Numbered from the stretch's first letter, positions 8,290 to 16,448 are shown. The stretch: 63,905 nucleotides of DNA from Streptomyces physcomitrii (GCF_012273655.1 NZ_JAAWWP010000028.1:1-63905), one strand, 5' to 3'. The notes: generated from the sequence alone by a model not told the origin. A program made the numbers and translations.

Positions 8290-8873
8290 GCTCCCATCGC
8301 CTCCGTCAGATGGCGGCGCGCACGGAAGATCCGGCCGCGGACCGCCTGGTGGGTGATTCCGACCGCCTCCGCGATCTCCTCGTAGGACTGATTGTGCAGT
8401 TCCCGCAGGACCCAGCAGGCCCGCTGTTCGGGGGACAGCTCGGCGAGGGCGGTGCCGAGCGCCTTCATGGCCGCCGTGGACTCCGCGGCTCTCGCGGGCG
8501 AGGCCTCGTGCTCGGGCGCCGCGGGCTCGGGCACCGTGTCGAGGTCGGCCGCGGGGCGGCGCGAACGCAGTTGGTTCAGGCAGCGGTTGGTGACGATGCG
8601 GTACATCCAGGTACGGAAGGCGGCCTCCCCCCGGTATTCGGGGAGCCTGCGCCAGGCGCTGACGAAGGCCTCCTGGACGGCGTCCTCCGCCTCGGCGGTG
8701 TCGCCGAGGATCCGGACGGCGAGTTTGAGCAGTGCGGGGCCGTGGCGGTGCACGAGGGTCTCGAAGGCGCCCTCGTCGCCCTCCCGTGCGCGCGCGGCGA
8801 GCAGTTCGTCGCCGGGGTCGGCGGCAGGTCCGGACGGGGTGGGTCCGGAGGTGTGGTTCCCGTCGCCGGGCAA
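8280..8873 (-). CDS. ECF-type RNA polymerase sigma factor
   Basis: 197 aa. Region 2 is clear (FETLVHRHGPALLKLAVRIL, then DAEDAVQEAF-like EAEDAVQEAFVSAWRRLP and FRTWMYRIVTNRCLNQLRSR). Region 4 carries LSPEQRACWVLRELHNQSYE and the helix-turn-helix EIAEAVGITHQAVRGRIFRA. There is no SnoaL-type extension. The start is TTG at 8873, favoured because GAGGAG lies seven bases upstream. It is the first gene of a minus-strand operon with a zinc-motif/Asp23 protein and an Asp23 protein, and is divergent from four plus-strand Asp23/AmaP-type genes. It probably directs an envelope or alkaline stress response that includes both arms. Confidence 0.88.
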   Translation of the reverse strand: MPGDGNHTSGPTPSGPAADPGDELLAARAREGDEGAFETLVHRHGPALLKLAVRILGDTAEAEDAVQEAFVSAWRRLPEYRGEAAFRTWMYRIVTNRCLNQLRSRRPAADLDTVPEPAAPEHEASPARAAESTAAMKALGTALAELSPEQRACWVLRELHNQSYEEIAEAVGITHQAVRGRIFRARRHLTEAMGAWR

Positions 8874-9093
8874 TCGACCGCTCCTCTTCGACTCTGGTGG
8901 GCGTAACCGTTCGACACGGCCCGGCGCGAAACGTCACGCGACAGGACCGGAATTCTTCTTCTGCCACCCACGGCGGGAAAATCTCCGGACTGTCGGAAAA
9001 AAATCCTCGAACCCGCGTGACATCCGGCTGCCGTGCCGTGTCCAACGACCAGACACGGCCACACGTGCCGAGGGATTCCAAGGAGAGACCCGC
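8874..9093. promoter_or_regulatory. Divergent promoter region of the Asp23/ECF locus
   Basis: 220 bp between the ECF sigma gene (minus) and the Asp23 gene (plus). It includes A-rich patches GGGAAAATC and CGGAAAAAAATCC near 8970-9005 that stand out from the GC background and could be part of promoters. Exact -35/-10 elements cannot be fixed by eye. AAGGAGAG at 9080-9087 is the ribosome site of the plus-strand gene. Confidence 0.45.
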
Positions 9094-9603
9094 ATGACCA
9101 CCACCCAGGAAGTCTCCACCGTCGCGAGCGATGCCTCGAAGCCGCAGCGGCGCGCCGCAGGCGACAACTCCACGACCGTCGCGAGCGGGACGAGCGGTGT
9201 CGCCGAACCCGCGGCGAACCGCGGCAAGACCTCCATCGCCGATGTCGTCGTCGTCAAGGTCGCGGGCATGGCGGCCCGCGAGATCCCCGGTGTGCACGAC
9301 ATGGGCGGCAGCCTCTCCCGCACGCTCGGCGCGGTACGCGACCGGGTGCCGGGCGGGCGGCCCAATGTCGGCCGCGGGGTGAAGGTCGAGGTCGGCGAGC
9401 GGCAGACCGCGATCGACATCGACCTGGTCGTCGAGTACGGGGTGCCCATCACCGATGTCGCCCGCGACGTCCGCGAGAACGTCATCGACGCCGTGGAGCG
9501 CATCACCGGCCTGGAGGTCGTCGAGGTCAACGTCGCCGTGAACGACGTCCACCTGCCGGGCGACGACGCGGAGGGCTCCCCCGTCGAGTCGCGGGTGGAG
9601 TAG
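9094..9603 (+). CDS. Asp23/Gls24 family envelope stress protein
   Basis: 169 aa, the best-conserved Asp23 protein of the locus. After a disordered 40-residue tail the domain begins GKTSIADVVVVKVAGMAARE and IPGVHDMGG. It continues with VGRGVKVEVGERQTAIDIDL and VVEYGVPITDVARDVRENVI, the classic Asp23 strand-helix pattern, and ends with an acidic tail. The ATG at 9094 has a strong AAGGAGAG site. It is first in the operon Asp23, small membrane protein, membrane Asp23-like protein, AmaP-like protein. In Firmicutes Asp23 is anchored to the membrane by AmaP; the neighbours here fit that model. Confidence 0.88.
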   Translation: MTTTQEVSTVASDASKPQRRAAGDNSTTVASGTSGVAEPAANRGKTSIADVVVVKVAGMAAREIPGVHDMGGSLSRTLGAVRDRVPGGRPNVGRGVKVEVGERQTAIDIDLVVEYGVPITDVARDVRENVIDAVERITGLEVVEVNVAVNDVHLPGDDAEGSPVESRVE

Positions 9604-9723
9604 CCGGCAGCCGGGTCGCCGCCGCGCCGGGCCGAGGGGCCCGGCGCGCGGTGCGTGCGCGGCCGGGCGGCCGGAGCCCGGCGGCGGGTCGGGGCGAGTG
9701 AGTCGAAGGGGAGAGGAAGAGGG

Positions 9724-9906
9724 ATGAGCAGAGCGGTGCTTGGCCTGGCGGTGGGCATGGCCCTCGGGTTCGCCGGGTGGTTCGGGGGGTTCGGCGCGTT
9801 CTTGCTGGTGGCCGCCCTGGGTGCGGTCGGCTTCGTGGTCGGGCGGCTGCTCGACGACGGCGTGGACCTGCGGGAGTTCCTCTCCGGGCAGGGGCGGAGG
9901 CGCTGA
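9724..9906 (+). CDS. Small membrane protein of the Asp23 operon
   Basis: 60 aa with two adjacent hydrophobic segments (VLGLAVGMALGFAGW and FGAFLLVAALGAVGFVVG) followed by a short charged tail ending GQGRRR. It matches the short two-helix membrane proteins (DUF2273-like) that accompany Asp23 genes in other bacteria. The start is ATG 9724 after GGGGAGAGGAAGAGGG. The stop TGA overlaps the next start by one base (TGATG), indicating coupled translation. It probably helps anchor the Asp23 proteins at the membrane; this is inference. Confidence 0.75.
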   Translation: MSRAVLGLAVGMALGFAGWFGGFGAFLLVAALGAVGFVVGRLLDDGVDLREFLSGQGRRR

Positions 9907-11027
9907 TGGAACCCGCCGCCGAGCGGGGGGCGACCGAGGTCGCCGACCGGGTGGTGCGCAAGATCGCCGAGCGGGCCGCCTCGGAGGCCGTCACCGCGGC
10001 GAAGACCGCCCGCAAGGTCAGCCTGTCCCGGCGCGGGCGCACCGCCCACCTGGCCCTGGAGGTGCGCCTGCCCTACCCCTCGGACCTGCCGGAGTCCGGT
10101 GAGCTGATCAGGCGTCATGTGAGCGGTCGTACGGAGGAGTTGACCGGCCTGCGGGTGCCGAGCACGCGGGTGACGGTGGCCCGGCTCGCCACCCCCGGCG
10201 AGCTGGGACGGCTCGGCGGGGCGCCGCCGCGGGCGGCGGAGGCGGCAAACACCCCCCGGCACCGCACCCGGCGGCCCTGGTCCCCGCGGCGGATCCCGTC
10301 CGCGCTGGTGGCCCTGGTGCTCGCGGGCGCGGCGGGGGCGGTACTCGCCGATGTGGTGGCGGTACGCACCGGGCGCCGCGCTGCCGATTGGCGGACGCAC
10401 GCCTTCGACAGTCTCGCGGACGCCCGGGTTTCCGACAGCTGGGTCTCCTGGGCCGGGGCGGGCACCGCTCTGCTCGGGCTCCTGATGGTCTTCCTGGCGC
10501 TCACTCCCGGGCTGCGCGGACGGCTGCCGCTCGACTCCCCCGCCGCGCGGCTCGCGGCCACCCTCGACCGTCCGGCCGCCGCGCTCGTGCTGCGGGACGC
10601 GGTGCTCGCCCAGAACGGCGTCGGCTCGGCCCGGGTACGGATGGGCCGCAGGCGGGCGCGGGTGCATGTCCGCGTCGGCTTCGGGGAGTTGGAGCAGGTG
10701 GGCGAGGAAGTACGGCGGGCCCTCACCGAGGCCGTGGCGGGGTGCGGCTTCGCCCGGCCGGTGAAGTGGCGGCTGCGGCTGGTCGCGGACGAGAACTGGC
10801 GGGCCCCCGGGTCCGCCCCGCCCGTACCCGAACTCGCCCCCGAGCGGCCGGAGTTGCCGTACGAGCCGACTCCGGACGCCGCCGGTGGCGGGGCCCGCGA
10901 AGCAGGGCGGGACGGCGCCGGACCCGCGGCGGACTCCACGGTCGTGCGGCCGACTCTCTCTCTGCGCAAGGACGTTGAGCGGGACGACCCGGGCGGACCG
11001 GAGCGGCAAGAGGAGGGCGGTCGATGA
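9906..11027 (+). CDS. Membrane-anchored Asp23-like protein (Asp23 domain plus DUF6286/AmaP-like region)
   Basis: 373 aa. Residues 1-100 form an Asp23-like domain (VADRVVRKIAERAASEAVTA, then HLALEVRLPYPSDLPE and TRVTVARLAT). Two hydrophobic helices follow (SALVALVLAGAAGAVLADVV and AGTALLGLLMVFLALTPGLR), separated by about 45 residues. A second Asp23/AmaP-like alpha-beta region (LRDAVLAQNGVGSARVRMG and ARVHVRVGFGELEQV) and a Pro-rich acidic tail complete it. The fusion of a soluble and a membrane-tethered Asp23-type domain is distinctive. It overlaps the upstream stop by one base and the downstream start by four, so it is in a tight operon. Confidence 0.72.
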   Translation: MEPAAERGATEVADRVVRKIAERAASEAVTAAKTARKVSLSRRGRTAHLALEVRLPYPSDLPESGELIRRHVSGRTEELTGLRVPSTRVTVARLATPGELGRLGGAPPRAAEAANTPRHRTRRPWSPRRIPSALVALVLAGAAGAVLADVVAVRTGRRAADWRTHAFDSLADARVSDSWVSWAGAGTALLGLLMVFLALTPGLRGRLPLDSPAARLAATLDRPAAALVLRDAVLAQNGVGSARVRMGRRRARVHVRVGFGELEQVGEEVRRALTEAVAGCGFARPVKWRLRLVADENWRAPGSAPPVPELAPERPELPYEPTPDAAGGGAREAGRDGAGPAADSTVVRPTLSLRKDVERDDPGGPERQEEGGR

Positions 11028-11602
11028 TGCGCACCGCGGTGAACCGGGTCCTGCTCGGTGTTCTCGGCCTGGCCCTCGCGGGCACGGGCGCCTGGTTCGC
11101 GGTCAGCGGCTTCGCCGAGGAGCGGCTGCCCGGCTGGTGGCGCGGCCCCTCCCCGCGCTCGCGGCTGCTCGACCGGGAGCGTTGGGCGGAGTTGCAGGCA
11201 CGCGGCTGGTGGGACACCGCCGTGATCGGCGCGCTGGCGCTGCTGGTGCTCCTCCTGCTGTGGTGGTTCTTCGCGCAGACCGCCACCGGCCGCAGGCGGA
11301 TCCTCCATCTGCCCCGGCCCTGGCTGCGGTTGCGCACCCGCGCGCTCGCCTCGGCGGTGGCGGAGGAGCTGGAGCGCCACCCCGGGGTGGCGGCCGGGAG
11401 CGTACGGATCGGCGGCGGACGCAAGGGACGGCTCCGGGTACGGGTGACGCTGCAGCTGAGCACTCAGGGTCAACCGGGGCCGCTGCTCGGGGAGTTGGCC
11501 GCCGGGCCGCTGGAGAATCTGCGGCGGGCCACCGGTGCCGAGGAGTTGGACTCGGCGGTGCGGCTGCGGCACGGCAACCGCCGGGCGGCGCGGGTGCGCT
11601 GA
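11024..11602 (+). CDS. AmaP-like alkaline shock membrane anchor protein
   Basis: 192 aa. A hydrophobic N-terminus (VLLGVLGLALAGTGAWFAVS) and a second strong helix (TAVIGALALLVLLLLWWFFA, about residues 66-85) are followed by a cytoplasmic alpha/beta domain (LASAVAEELERHPGVAAGSV, RLRVRVTLQLSTQGQPGPLL). This is the AmaP plan: two helices and an Asp23-like tail. ATGATG gives two possible starts, 11024 or 11027; 11024 overlaps the upstream stop. It is last in the operon, with a terminator just beyond. Its role is likely to tether Asp23 proteins to the membrane. Confidence 0.72.
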   Translation: MMRTAVNRVLLGVLGLALAGTGAWFAVSGFAEERLPGWWRGPSPRSRLLDRERWAELQARGWWDTAVIGALALLVLLLLWWFFAQTATGRRRILHLPRPWLRLRTRALASAVAEELERHPGVAAGSVRIGGGRKGRLRVRVTLQLSTQGQPGPLLGELAAGPLENLRRATGAEELDSAVRLRHGNRRAARVR

Positions 11603-11636
11603 GGTCGGGGGCGGGTGGAGCACACCGCCCCCGACC
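11603..11636. terminator. Terminator of the Asp23/AmaP operon
   Basis: Perfect 12-bp stem GGTCGGGGGCGG (11603-11614) and CCGCCCCCGACC (11625-11636), directly after the stop codon of the AmaP-like gene. It also faces the convergent MBL-fold gene. Confidence 0.82.
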
Positions 11637-11680
11637 CTTCCGTGCGTACCGCGCGGTCCCGGGCCGGGATGGGCGTGCGG

Positions 11681-12310
11681 TCAGTGGCCGCGGGCGATCC
11701 ACTCGTCCAGGTGCGGGGCCTCGGCCCCGATGGTGGTGCTCTCCCCGTGGCCGGTGCGGACCTCGGTCTGTGGCGGCAGCGTCAGCAGCCGGGTGCGGAT
11801 CGACTCGACGATGGTCGGGAAGTCACTGAAGGAGCGTCCGGTGGCGCCGGGGCCGCCCGCGAAGAGGGTGTCCCCGGTGAAGACGGTGCCGAGGTCCGGC
11901 GCGTAGAGGCTCACGGCGCCGCGGCAGTGCCCGGGGGTCTCGATGACCCGCAGGACGGTGCCGGCCACCGTGATCTCCTGCCCGTCCGCCAGCTCGCCGT
12001 CGGGTGCCCGCCCCGGGTGCGTCCGGTCCCACAGCTCCCGGTCCGCCGGGTGCAGCAGGATCGGGGCACCGGTGCGCTCGGCGAGCGCGGGTGCCACCCG
12101 TACGTGGTCGTCGTGGGCGTGGGTGCACACGATGGCCTTGAGGGTGCGGGAGCCGACCGCCTCGGCGATGACCGCGGCGTCGTGCGGGGCGTCGAGGACC
12201 ACGACCTCCTCGTCGTCGCCCACGATCCAGACGTTGTTGTCCACCTCCCAGGTCCCGCCGTCGAGGGAGAAGGTGCCCGAGGTGACGAGGTGCTCGATCC
12301 GCGCGGCCAT
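11681..12310 (-). CDS. MBL-fold hydrolase, probable S-formylmycothiol/thioester hydrolase
   Basis: 209 aa metallo-beta-lactamase fold. The metal motif THAHDDH spans residues 63-69, with a second-shell ETPGHCRGAVSLY and the TGDTLFAGG Asp motif. It lies directly downstream of the mycothiol-dependent formaldehyde dehydrogenase with TGATG overlap. That pairing is common in actinobacteria and suggests that it hydrolyses S-formylmycothiol to formate and mycothiol, completing formaldehyde oxidation. Family and metal site are seen; substrate is inferred from context. It could also be a glyoxalase II-like enzyme. Confidence 0.85.
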   Translation of the reverse strand: MAARIEHLVTSGTFSLDGGTWEVDNNVWIVGDDEEVVVLDAPHDAAVIAEAVGSRTLKAIVCTHAHDDHVRVAPALAERTGAPILLHPADRELWDRTHPGRAPDGELADGQEITVAGTVLRVIETPGHCRGAVSLYAPDLGTVFTGDTLFAGGPGATGRSFSDFPTIVESIRTRLLTLPPQTEVRTGHGESTTIGAEAPHLDEWIARGH

Positions 12311-13395
12311 CAGAACTGCACCACCGAACGCAGCACACGGCCCTCGTGCATGCGCGTGAACGCCTGCTCCACCTCGTCCAGGGCGATGGTCTCGGTGACG
12401 AAGGCGTCCAGGTCGAGCCGTCCCTGCCGGTACAGGTCGATCAGCATCGGGAAGTCGCGGGAGGGCAGGCAGTCCCCGTACCAGGAGGACTTGAGGGAGC
12501 CGCCGCGGCCGAAGACGTCGAGCAGCGGGAGTTCGAGCTTCATCTCCGGGGTCGGCACCCCGACCAGGACCACCGTTCCGGCCAAGTCCCGTGCGTAGAA
12601 GGCCTGTTCGTAGGTCTCGGGGCGGCCGACCGCCTCGATGACGACATCCGCGCCGAAGCCGCCGGTCAGCTCGCGGATCCGCTCCACGGCGTCCTCCTTG
12701 CGGGAGTTGACGCTGTGCGTGGCGCCGATCCGGATGGCCGTGCGTAGCTTCTCGTCGTCGATGTCGACGGCGATGATCCTCTCGGCCCCGGCGAGCCGGG
12801 CCCCCGCGATCGCGGCGTCGCCGACCCCGCCGCAGCCGATGACGGCGACCGAGTCGCCCCGGCCGACGTTGCCGGTGTTGATCGCGGCGCCGATGCCCGC
12901 CATGACGCCGCAGCCGAGGAGACCGGCCGCGGCCGGGGAGGCCGAGGGGTCGACCTTGGTGCACTGCCCGGCGGCGACCAGGGTCTTCTCCGCGAAGGCG
13001 CCGATGCCGAGGGCGGGGGTGAGTTCGGTGCCGTCGGCGAGGGTCATCCGCTGCTTGGCGTTGTGGGTGTCGAAGCAGTACCAGGGCCGTCCGCGCCGAC
13101 AGGCACGGCACTGGCCGCACACCGCACGCCAGTTGAGGATGACGAAGTCCCCCGGCGCCACGTCGGTCACCCCCTCGCCGACCGACTCGACGATCCCGGC
13201 CGCCTCATGGCCGAGCAGGAAGGGGAACTCGTCGTTGATGCCGCCCTCCCGGTAGTGCAGATCGGTATGGCAGACGCCGCAGGCCTGCACCTTCACCACG
13301 GCTTCGCCGGGTCCGGGGTCGGGCACGGTGATCGTCTCGATGCGGACCGGCTCGCCGACCGCGTGCGCGACAACTGCCTTCACCTGCTGCGCCAT
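12310..13395 (-). CDS. mscR: S-(hydroxymethyl)mycothiol dehydrogenase
   Basis: 361 aa zinc-dependent medium-chain alcohol dehydrogenase that oxidises the formaldehyde-mycothiol adduct using NAD+. Catalytic zinc ligands are visible as CGVCHTD (Cys39/Cys42 region) and GHE at 62-64. The structural zinc loop CGQCRACRRGRPWYC falls at about 92-106. The Rossmann motif GCGGVGDAA is intact. The whole sequence, including FDTHNAKQRMTLADG and SSWYGDCLPSRDFPMLID, is that of actinobacterial mycothiol-dependent formaldehyde dehydrogenases. It is the first gene of a two-gene operon with the MBL hydrolase. The symbol follows the Mycobacterium/Rhodococcus usage. Confidence 0.9.
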   Translation of the reverse strand: MAQQVKAVVAHAVGEPVRIETITVPDPGPGEAVVKVQACGVCHTDLHYREGGINDEFPFLLGHEAAGIVESVGEGVTDVAPGDFVILNWRAVCGQCRACRRGRPWYCFDTHNAKQRMTLADGTELTPALGIGAFAEKTLVAAGQCTKVDPSASPAAAGLLGCGVMAGIGAAINTGNVGRGDSVAVIGCGGVGDAAIAGARLAGAERIIAVDIDDEKLRTAIRIGATHSVNSRKEDAVERIRELTGGFGADVVIEAVGRPETYEQAFYARDLAGTVVLVGVPTPEMKLELPLLDVFGRGGSLKSSWYGDCLPSRDFPMLIDLYRQGRLDLDAFVTETIALDEVEQAFTRMHEGRVLRSVVQF

Positions 13396-13608
13396 GGGGC
13401 CTCATCCTTCGCTGTAGCGGTGCGTGTGTACGTGTACGGGTGGGTGGGTGTACGTGGGTGCGGGGCGGGCACGGCTCCGGGCGCGGGGCCCGGTACCCGT
13501 GCAGGTCCTCGTCCCCGCCCGGATTCTCGTCCCCCGGCCGTCTTCCGTGCCGTACCGCGTCCGTGCCGCGTGTCCCGTGCGTGGCTCTCTGCCCGCCGCG
13601 GCACCCGT

Positions 13609-14106
13609 TCAGTCGTGCGGCAGCGCGGCGCCGCAGCGGGCGCAGTAGCGGGCGTCCGACTCCCCGGCCAGCCTGCCGCAGTCGGCGCAGACCCGGTGCA
13701 ACTGGCAGGCCGCCTCGCCTCCTTGGGCCGCCGCGGCCGGGCCGGTCCCCGCTCCCTGGATGCTGAGCCCGGGCCGCCGGGGGTGCGCGGTGAGGTACAC
13801 CAGGCCCCCGGGCCCGGCCGAGAGCGCGCGCTCGCAGCCGCGGGGCAGCCAGACCACGGTGCCCGGGGTGAGCGGCTGCTCCCGGCCGCCGCTGAGCAGG
13901 GTGCCCCCGCCCTCGGCGACATAGAGCAGCACGTCGAGGACCTGCTCCCGGTGGGCGCCGACGCCGCCGTGCGGGGCGATCCGTACCAGGTTGGCGTCCA
14001 GCTGCCGCGGCTCGGCGGCCAGCCGCCACAGCGCGCCGCCGCTGTCCTCGGCCGCGGCGGCGAGGATCTCGGGCAGTCGGGCCGGCACATCGGCTGTCAC
14101 GGGCAC
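13609..14106 (-). CDS. Cupin-domain protein with C-terminal zinc ribbon
   Basis: 165 aa. Residues 1-105 form a small cupin (NLVRIAPHGGVGAHREQVLD, then LLYVAEGGGTLLSGG and LTPGTVVWLPRG) with His residues that could bind a metal. The C-terminus adds a rubredoxin-like zinc ribbon: CADCGRLAGESDARYCARCG, a CxxC-12-CxxC pair at about 140-160. The start is GTG at 14106, supported by AGGAGG four to five bases upstream. It lies alone, divergent from the conserved hypothetical gene at 14263. Cupins of this size are often sensors or detoxifying enzymes; here the ribbon could support protein or nucleic acid binding. No specific function can be given. Confidence 0.72.
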   Translation of the reverse strand: MPVTADVPARLPEILAAAAEDSGGALWRLAAEPRQLDANLVRIAPHGGVGAHREQVLDVLLYVAEGGGTLLSGGREQPLTPGTVVWLPRGCERALSAGPGGLVYLTAHPRRPGLSIQGAGTGPAAAAQGGEAACQLHRVCADCGRLAGESDARYCARCGAALPHD

Positions 14107-14262
14107 GCGTCCTCCTGCTTGTCGGCTTCGGCGGTAGGGATGTTACCCGTGGTCAGAGCCGGTACGGCCGCCTCGTGGGCGCGGGGGCGCCGCACCGGGA
14201 ACCGATCGGGGCCGCCGCTCGTGGAAAGGGGCGAGGACCAGTCGTACGGAGGGACACAACCG

Positions 14263-15288
14263 GTGGCGGAATCGGCGCGGATCGACCAGAACACAGTGGT
14301 GCTGCCGGGGAAGGTGCGGGTGCGCTTCATGCGGACGCTGCGGCTGCCGGAGACCGGGACGCATCCGCTGCCGCCGGGACTCGGCGAGTTCCCGGTGCGC
14401 GCGGTCGCGGACTATCCGCAGTCGGCGCCGCCGGAGTGGCTGCGGCGCGGCGGGGTGATGCTGCCGGTGTACCTGCGCGAGGCGATGTGGCTGAGCTTCG
14501 GCGTGGACTCGGGCGAACCGGCCGCCCTCCAGGTCGGCGTCGGCAAGGTGTGCGCGGTCTCCGGCAGCCCCTGGTCGGACACGCTCGACCGGTCCCCGCA
14601 GAACTACCTCACGCTGCCCCGTCAGCCCTGGCTGGACGGCATCAACTCCGGGAAGGGCACGGTGCGTCAGTTCGTCGCGGTGCCGCTCGGCATGGGCGCC
14701 ACCGTCGAGGGGCAGCTGACCGGCGAGGAGACCTGGGGCGGACTGCAGCTCCAGAGCTTCACTCTCCGCCCGGCGGTGCTGGACGCCTGGCGGGCCGAGG
14801 AGGCCGCCCGCCGGGCCGAACTGGCCCGCGGCGCCGCCCAGTTCGGCGGGTGGGGTGCCGCCCCGCCACCGGCACCGGGCGGCGCGGCACCGATGGCCGC
14901 GGCGGGCGCCGCCATGGGCATGGGCGCGGGCGGCACCATGCGCCAGGAGGTGTACGAGGACGAACGGCCGCCCACCGACTGGGAGTCGAGCGCCGCGGGC
15001 CGGGTCTTCGTCCACCTGGTGACCCCGCCGCAGTGGCGGCTGATCACCGGCGAGGAGCCGCCGCCCTCCCCGGTCGACCGCGCCGCGTACACCCGGGCCG
15101 GTCTGCCCTGGTACGACTACTACGACGAGAGCGGCACCGATCTCGCGCCCTCCGAGGGCCTCGCCTCGGTGCAGCCGGTCGGCGAGTGGCTCGGCGAGGA
15201 CCACACCCCTTGGCAGCAGCCCTCGCCGGACCAGGTGAAACTGCTCGGCGACGCCCCGGGCAAGCCGGTCTCGGACGGGGACTGGTAA
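14263..15288 (+). CDS. Conserved protein of unknown function
   Basis: 341 aa, GTG start with GGAGGG upstream. The first 180 residues look like a widespread bacterial hypothetical family: RVRFMRTLRLPETGTHPLPP, then FPVRAVADY, GGVMLPVYLREAMWLSFG, QPWLDGINSGKGTVRQFVAV and EGQLTGEETWGGLQLQ. The middle has an Ala/Arg helix and a Gly/Ala/Met-rich low-complexity linker (about 205-235). The C-terminus is acidic with WYDYYDESG. No signal peptide and no strong transmembrane helix. It is unclear what it does; divergence from the cupin gene is the only contextual hint. Confidence 0.7.
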   Translation: MAESARIDQNTVVLPGKVRVRFMRTLRLPETGTHPLPPGLGEFPVRAVADYPQSAPPEWLRRGGVMLPVYLREAMWLSFGVDSGEPAALQVGVGKVCAVSGSPWSDTLDRSPQNYLTLPRQPWLDGINSGKGTVRQFVAVPLGMGATVEGQLTGEETWGGLQLQSFTLRPAVLDAWRAEEAARRAELARGAAQFGGWGAAPPPAPGGAAPMAAAGAAMGMGAGGTMRQEVYEDERPPTDWESSAAGRVFVHLVTPPQWRLITGEEPPPSPVDRAAYTRAGLPWYDYYDESGTDLAPSEGLASVQPVGEWLGEDHTPWQQPSPDQVKLLGDAPGKPVSDGDW

Positions 15289-15365
15289 CCGGGGAGCGGT
15301 AACCGGGGCGACGGCGGCCTCGCAACGGACCGCGGCGGGACCGCCCGTACGTCCTGCCGCGGGCC

Positions 15366-15917
15366 TCAGCCGAGGAGGGCGAGCAGCGCCTCGGTGGTGT
15401 CGGTCTCGCCGAGGCGCGGGAAGATCCTGGTCAGCGCGTGCGTGTGCGAGGCCTCGTCCATGTCGGTGACGGCGTCGGTCGCGATCGTCACGTGGTAGCC
15501 GTGCTCGTGCGCGGCGCGCGCGGTGGACTCGACGCCGATGCTGGTCGCGATCCCGGCGAGGACGATCTGGGTGACCCCGCGCCTGCGCAGTTCAAGGTCG
15601 AGGGCGGTGCCGTGGAAGGCGCCCCACTGCTGCTTGCTGATCCGCAGGTCGCCGTCCTCGGCGCCGAGGCCGGGCACCAACTCCGCCCAGTCGGCGGGCC
15701 GTTCACCACCGGCGAGGTGCCGCTCGGTGCGGCCGGGCGCCCCGCCGGTCACATTGACCAGGACGACCGGGAGCCCCTTGGCGCGGAAGGCCTTGGCCAG
15801 GGCGGCGGAACGCTCCACGATGTGCTCGGCGGGCTGCGCCGTCGACAGCGCGGTGATCCCCTTCTGCAGGTCGATCACGACGAGCGCGGTGACGGGGTCC
15901 AGGCGGGTGGCGGTCAT
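15366..15917 (-). CDS. Isochorismatase-superfamily hydrolase lacking the usual Cys nucleophile
   Basis: 183 aa cysteine-hydrolase fold. The Asp of TALVVIDLQKGI and the Lys of ISKQQWGAF are present. In the motif where nicotinamidases and related amidohydrolases have Cys (GVATxxCVE), this protein reads GIATSIGVESTARAA, with Gly in place of Cys. Classical isochorismatases also lack the Cys, so a vinyl-ether or non-amidase chemistry is possible; the substrate is unknown. It is encoded downstream of a MarR regulator (64-base gap) and probably under its control. Not adjacent to siderophore genes. Confidence 0.82.
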   Translation of the reverse strand: MTATRLDPVTALVVIDLQKGITALSTAQPAEHIVERSAALAKAFRAKGLPVVLVNVTGGAPGRTERHLAGGERPADWAELVPGLGAEDGDLRISKQQWGAFHGTALDLELRRRGVTQIVLAGIATSIGVESTARAAHEHGYHVTIATDAVTDMDEASHTHALTRIFPRLGETDTTEALLALLG

Positions 15918-15981
15918 GGGTCCGGCCTTTCGGTTGCGGGGGTGCCCGCGCGGGGCGGGGCGTTCAGTGGCGGCGGGGCGT

Positions 15982-16425
15982 TCAGTGGCGTACGACGCGG
16001 GCGAGGAGGCGGCTCGCCTCGGCCACCGTGCGCCGCTCGCCGGGGCCGAGTTCCTCGGTGAGCGCGGCGGTGAGCCACTCGTGCTTGGCGGCGCGGACCG
16101 AGGCGAGGACGCGCTGCCCTTCGCCGGTGAGGAAGAGCACGGACTGCCGGGCGTCGTCCGGATCGGGGCGCCGTCCGACGAGGCCCTGCTCCACCATGGC
16201 GGCGAGGGTCCCCCGCATCGACTGGGGCCGGACGAACTCGGCCCTGGCCAGCGCCGCGGTGGTCGCGGGCCCCTCGGCGTCGAGCCGCGCCATGACGGAG
16301 CGCTGGGAGGGGGTGAGCCCGGAGTCCCGGGCCTCTCCGCGCAGCCGTCGCACCAACAGCCGCATGACGTCGGTGAGTTCGGCGGCGAGCTGCTCCGGTG
16401 CGGGCTCGGTGGCGGAGGGGGGCAT
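15982..16425 (-). CDS. MarR-family transcriptional regulator
   Basis: 147 aa winged-helix repressor. The wHTH segment GLTPSQRSVMARLDAEGP, TTAALARAEFVRPQSMRGTL and the wing GRRPDPDDARQSVLFLTGEG are characteristic (about residues 35-105). The N-terminal and C-terminal helices would form the dimer interface. It is placed upstream of the isochorismatase-like gene in the same direction. A perfect palindrome lies 24 bases before its start and is a good candidate for its own operator, so autoregulation is likely. The ligand is unknown. Confidence 0.88.
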   Translation of the reverse strand: MPPSATEPAPEQLAAELTDVMRLLVRRLRGEARDSGLTPSQRSVMARLDAEGPATTAALARAEFVRPQSMRGTLAAMVEQGLVGRRPDPDDARQSVLFLTGEGQRVLASVRAAKHEWLTAALTEELGPGERRTVAEASRLLARVVRH

Positions 16426-16448
16426 GCGCCCGACCGTAGACACTGCGC

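Noticed and set aside
15366..15917. The isochorismatase-like gene as part of catechol siderophore synthesis
   Set aside because: No entA/C/E-like genes are near and it lies in a MarR unit.
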